Shown here: one piece after another, positions 14,063 to 16,614 of the stretch
How the letters are laid out: every line of letters begins with the position of its first letter
Position numbering within the stretch: the stretch's first letter is position 1
Notes under the pieces: generated by a model
What the model was told of the DNA's origin: nothing
The model's database searches: none
Seen by the model: only the letters and a program-made list of their open reading frames with translations
Translations under genes and position numbers: made by a program
NCBI GenBank assembly: GCA_030603035.1
Contig: JAUVYQ010000048.1
Span: 1-16,614 of the forward strand
DNA length: 16,614 bases
Direction: 5' to 3'
Source of the DNA: Phycisphaerae bacterium
Lineage (GTDB): Bacteria > Planctomycetota > Phycisphaerae > Sedimentisphaerales > SG8-4

Positions 14063-14672
14063 CTTGCTCACACTCCTCAATATAGCGAGTTCCGTTGTGA
14101 ATGTAAATAAGAGTCGCCAGGATAGCCGTCCCCGCAGCCGACCACCAGAGCACCCGTAAAACCCAAATCCAGCCGGGAAAAAAACTGTAAACTTCAGGAG
14201 CAATTAGAATTGCCCCAACCATTGTTAATTGCAGGTTGTTGGCAATCTTGCCGATTAACACAGGAGCGACAAAAACCTGCGAGGTGATAAAGTAAACAAT
14301 GAGAAAACCGATTATCAAAAGCAGGTCTTTGCCGATTATCAAAACCACAACCGTTGGCGGCAGTAAAACACCCTCGACGTGCCCCCGCTGGGATATCAGC
14401 AGAAGGCACGCAGAAGTAATAAGCAATTTATCCGCAACCGGGTCCAGAACCGCTCCGAGTTTCGTAACCTTTTTAGTCCTGCGGGCTAAATAGCCGTCGA
14501 GTGCGTCACTAAACGCCATAACCAAAAAAATGACAGTCGCAGCATACCGAATTGCGACACGCATCGCCTCGTTAAGCTGCTCAGTGTCATTTATTTTCAA
14601 CATACAACTGACAAACGGAACTATCAGCAGTATCCGAAGAATCGTAATCCGACTGGCCCAGCTCAACCTCAT
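14040..14672 (-). CDS. pgsA: CDP-diacylglycerol--glycerol-3-phosphate 3-phosphatidyltransferase (CDP-alcohol phosphatidyltransferase family)
   Basis: Integral membrane enzyme that transfers a phosphatidyl group from CDP-diacylglycerol, most likely to glycerol 3-phosphate for phosphatidylglycerol synthesis. The CDP-alcohol phosphotransferase signature is complete: D56-x2-D59-G60-x2-A63-R64-x8-G73-x3-D77-x3-D81 ([12 protein letters not shown] ... GAVLDPVAD). Several hydrophobic helices follow. Length is about 210 residues from ATG 14672, chosen because GAGGTGG precedes it and [17 protein letters not shown] resembles family starts. ATGs at 14696 and 14702 are also possible. The exact acceptor alcohol is inferred, since related family members use other alcohols. 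The C-terminus runs into a heptad repeat array. It lies between the SDR gene and ribBA. Confidence 0.88.
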   Translation of the reverse strand: MRLSWASRITILRILLIVPFVSCMLKINDTEQLNEAMRVAIRYAATVIFLVMAFSDALDGYLARRTKKVTKLGAVLDPVADKLLITSACLLLISQRGHVEGVLLPPTVVVLIIGKDLLLIIGFLIVYFITSQVFVAPVLIGKIANNLQLTMVGAILIAPEVYSFFPGWIWVLRVLWWSAAGTAILATLIYIHNGTRYIEECEQGSVSREA

Positions 14673-14708
14673 AACGCCACCTCTTGAATTCCACATCGGC
14701 ATCCTTTC

Positions 14709-14743
14709 ACGCAATACGCAATACGATATACGCAATACGAGAT
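14709..14743. repeat. Heptad repeat array, ACGCAAT subtype
   Basis: Five 7-bp units: ACGCAAT, ACGCAAT, ACGATAT, ACGCAAT, ACGAGAT. The last unit shares its final base with the SDR stop codon. The order repeats that at 1976-2003, and the final ACGAGAT is the variant unit of the 14028-14062 array, which links the two subtypes. It fills most of the space between the SDR and pgsA genes. Confidence 0.85.
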
Positions 14744-15486
14744 TAAATACATCGCCCGCCGTCGACATTCAGCACCTGGCCGGTTATGTAATCATTCTTG
14801 AGCAGGAAAATTATCGCCTCGGTAACTTCACCCGGCTCCGCAATCCTTTTTACAGGGATAAATGATAGCTGGCGCTGCTTCTCGGATTCATCGAAATCGC
14901 TCGGCCAGGTAACCACGCCGGGGGCTATCGAATTCACGCAAACACAAGGAGCCAGTTCTTTCGCAAGGGCCTTCGTAGCACCAATCAGCCCTGCTTTTGA
15001 CGAGCAGTAAAGAACACTCCCTGACCACGGCCGAATCCCGCCAACGTCGGCAATATTAATTATCTTACCAACAACTGACTCGGCGTCGCCGAATTTCTCA
15101 TTTACAACCTTCGCAAAGGCCCTGCTCGTTAAAATCGACGCTATCAAATTCAAATTCAAAATTTCTTGGGCCTCTTCAAAAGTAACATCTGCCAATGGCT
15201 GCCTGGAAAAAACAGCAGCCGAGTTTATCAAAACCTGTGGCGTGCCAAGCTCACTCGCTTTTTCAAACAAACCCTCTATTTGTTCCGGCTCGACTAAATC
15301 AGCCTCAACTGCCAGCGTCTTTACGCCGAGCTTTTTGATTTGCTCGACAAGCTCGTTTGCTTTTTGCTTGTTGCTGTTATAATGGCAAACACAGTTACAG
15401 CCAGCCGCTGCTAACGCCTTCGCAATGGCTCCGCCCAAGCGCCCGCTCGAGCCGGTAATAATAGCAGTAGTCCCTTTCAATTCCAT
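14743..15486 (-). CDS. Short-chain dehydrogenase/reductase, pteridine-reductase-like
   Basis: A 247-residue NAD(P)-dependent oxidoreductase with a Rossmann fold. The cofactor motif TGSSGRLG is at 11-18, HYNSNK at 35-40 fits NADPH-binding SDRs, and INSA (87-90) stands for the usual NNAG. The active site has Tyr160 and Lys164 (YCSSK), but the position 13 residues before the Tyr is Asp147 (INIADVGG), not Ser. An Asp-Tyr-Lys triad with this spacing is known in pteridine reductase 1, and FolM-type enzymes are similar. The C-terminal DYITGQVLNVDGG is typical of SDRs. A pterin or folate role is therefore possible; a 3-oxoacyl-ACP reductase-like role is the alternative. No clear ribosome binding site precedes ATG 15486. 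It heads the SDR-pgsA-ribBA run. Confidence 0.82.
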   Translation of the reverse strand: MELKGTTAIITGSSGRLGGAIAKALAAAGCNCVCHYNSNKQKANELVEQIKKLGVKTLAVEADLVEPEQIEGLFEKASELGTPQVLINSAAVFSRQPLADVTFEEAQEILNLNLIASILTSRAFAKVVNEKFGDAESVVGKIINIADVGGIRPWSGSVLYCSSKAGLIGATKALAKELAPCVCVNSIAPGVVTWPSDFDESEKQRQLSFIPVKRIAEPGEVTEAIIFLLKNDYITGQVLNVDGGRCI

Positions 15487-15528
15487 AAGGAACTATATTA
15501 AACTGGAAATTCGCATTTAGCAAGGAAA

Positions 15529-15590
15529 TGTCATTCCCGCTTCTCTATGTCATTCCCGCTTCTCTATGTCATTCCCGCGCAAGCGGGAAT
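15529..15590. repeat. Tandem 19-bp repeat ending in an ATTCCCGC palindrome
   Basis: TGTCATTCCCGCTTCTCTA occurs twice in tandem (15529-15547, 15548-15566). A third start, TGTCATTCCCGC at 15567, then turns into the perfect palindrome ATTCCCGC-GCAA-GCGGGAAT (15571-15590). The palindrome resembles dispersed ATTCCC-N8-GGGAAT repeats described in other bacteria such as Neisseria. Confidence 0.8.
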
Positions 15591-15591
15591 C

Positions 15592-15918
15592 CAGTCTCTC
15601 GGCGGCTGGATGCCAGTCTCAAGCGAAGTAGGGGCAGGCCTATGTGCCTGCCCTGTCTCTTAACATCGGTCGTGTGGAGCCGTAACGCCCGGGTGGCAGC
15701 CTCAAGCGCAGCTTGGGGATGGCTCCGCCACCGTCATTCCGAGCGAAGCGCTGAAAGTCCGGTCCTTGGACGGAATGCGCAGCATCGCGCAGCCGAGGAA
15801 TCTATTTCTAAATTGTCATTGCGGGCATCGCAGAGCGATGCGCGGCAATCTTAACTTCATAATTAGTTATTCCTTGTTCGATACCGTCCAGGTCCGGCCC
15901 GGCTTCAGACGGGACGGA
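15592..15918. repeat. Cluster of unrelated palindromic repeats in a gene-free stretch
   Basis: Four hairpins follow one another: GGGCAGGC/GCCTGCCC (15632-15653); a nested 41-base structure with GGTGGC/GCCACC outside and CAAGC/GCTTG inside (15692-15732); ATTGC/GCAAT around GCATCGC/GCGATGC (15818-15849); and TCCG-CCCG/CGGG-CGGA with one internal mismatch (15893-15918). A GTCATTCCGAGCG repeat begins at 15733. The 15487-16124 stretch holds no supported gene; open frames in it only translate the repeats. Bases 15919-16110 show nothing beyond AT-rich sequence and the ribosome binding site of the next gene. Confidence 0.7.
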
Positions 15919-16124
15919 TTCGATATTCTGCCTCCCGCTGCCCCGCACAGCATCCTCCGCTTAAGATTTTTTTTCGATTCCATTGCCAATTACCCGCTAA
16001 ATTAGCTTCACTTCCCACAATTTAATGTATAAAATAATCTGAGTAAAATCAATTTTGCAATTTACCCGAACCAGTTTGGCTTTGATATAAACAAGTTAAG
16101 CGCAATCTCTGGAGGTAAGCCGTT

Positions 16125-16614
16125 ATGAGCATATTATCCGCCATCGGAAATACACCGCTTATAGAGCTGAACAATCTGAATAACAAAAGACCAGAGGTGA
16201 GAATTTTGGGAAAACTTGAAGGAAGCAACCCCGGAGGTTCCGTCAAAGACCGCCCTGCCTATTGGATGGTAAAAAAAGCCGAGGAATCAGGCCGGCTCAC
16301 CAAAGGCAAAATTATACTCGAACCAACATCCGGAAATACCGGCATCGCCCTGGCAATGATTGGAGCTGCAAAAGGATACCGCGTCAAGCTTTGTATGCCG
16401 GAATGTGTCAGCACGGAGAGACAGCGTATCCTTGAGGCCTTAGCTGCTGAGGTTGTGCTTACCCCTGCAAGCCAGGGCACCGATGGCGCTATTAGAAAAG
16501 CACATCAGCTCCTCGGTGCCGAACCCGACAAGTATTATATGCCAAATCAATTCGAGAACGACAGTAACGTTCTCGCTCATTACGAGACAACCGGCCCTGA
16601 GGTCTTTTCCCAGA
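16125..16614 (+). CDS. Cysteine synthase family protein (PLP-dependent), 3' truncated by window end
   Basis: The first 163 codons of a type II PLP enzyme that makes cysteine from an activated serine (O-acetylserine or similar) and sulfide. It begins MSILSAIGNTPLIELNNLNN. The PLP lysine is Lys41 in NPGGSVKDR, and the phosphate/substrate loop TSGNTG appears in LEPTSGNTGIALAM. MPNQFEN-ND-like residues (YYMPNQFENDSN) follow further on. The pattern fits CysK/CysM-type enzymes; which one cannot be settled without the C-terminus. ATG 16125 is preceded by a strong GGAGGT at 16111-16116. The frame stays open to the end of the window. No clear promoter was identified in the repeat-rich region upstream. 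Confidence 0.9.
   Translation, partial: MSILSAIGNTPLIELNNLNNKRPEVRILGKLEGSNPGGSVKDRPAYWMVKKAEESGRLTKGKIILEPTSGNTGIALAMIGAAKGYRVKLCMPECVSTERQRILEALAAEVVLTPASQGTDGAIRKAHQLLGAEPDKYYMPNQFENDSNVLAHYETTGPEVFSQ

Noticed and set aside
15528..15854. Reading frame through the repeat cluster
   Set aside because: Its peptide is only the translation of ATTCCCGC-type and other palindromic repeats; no ribosome binding site or domain.

Overview
The window looks like a chromosomal contig of a Planctomycetota bacterium, possibly of the Phycisphaerae type. This is inferred from the moderate GC content, the BlaI/BlaR1-type pair whose M56 protease carries HEAT-like and CARDB-like extensions, the ECF sigma/anti-sigma pair and the dense dispersed repeats. 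No rRNA, tRNA or CRISPR array was recognised.

Layout. Positions 1-2326 (+) carry dnaJ, grpE and an FmdB-type zinc-ribbon gene, with an array of 7-bp units (ACGNNNN) in front of dnaJ and fmdB. Positions 2336-5621 (-) carry blaI and a blaR1-like gene; a perfect CGACA-GA-TGTCG palindrome lies inside the predicted blaI promoter. Positions 5862-7321 (-) carry an ECF sigma factor and its anti-sigma partner, joined by an ATGA overlap and preceded by a plausible self-recognised ECF promoter. Positions 7381-11640 form an accessory block: a GxxExxY gene bounded exactly by 32-bp terminal inverted repeats, a truncated IS630-type transposase, a secreted metallophosphatase, and an in-frame chimera of an IS4-type (DUF4372) transposase N-terminus with a fucose-isomerase-like protein. 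Positions 11735-15486 (-) read SDR (pteridine-reductase-like), pgsA, ribBA, then a lipoprotein. Between ribBA and the lipoprotein sits a 488-bp insertion carrying a four-helix-bundle (23S rRNA IVP-type) gene. Positions 15529-15918 are a cluster of palindromic repeats, followed by a cysteine-synthase-family gene that runs off the window.

The most notable signal is the pair of small one-gene cassettes. The four-helix-bundle insertion is bracketed by a perfect 14-bp direct duplication (12255-12268 and 12757-12770). The duplicated bases keep both the ribBA stop and the ribosome binding site of the next gene. The GxxExxY cassette has its start and stop codons inside its terminal repeats. Both cassettes share an ACCGCTGAG end motif, and neither encodes a recognisable transposase, so they may be mobilised in trans. 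A second theme is the 7-bp-phased repeat family, present as four arrays of two sequence subtypes at gene boundaries.
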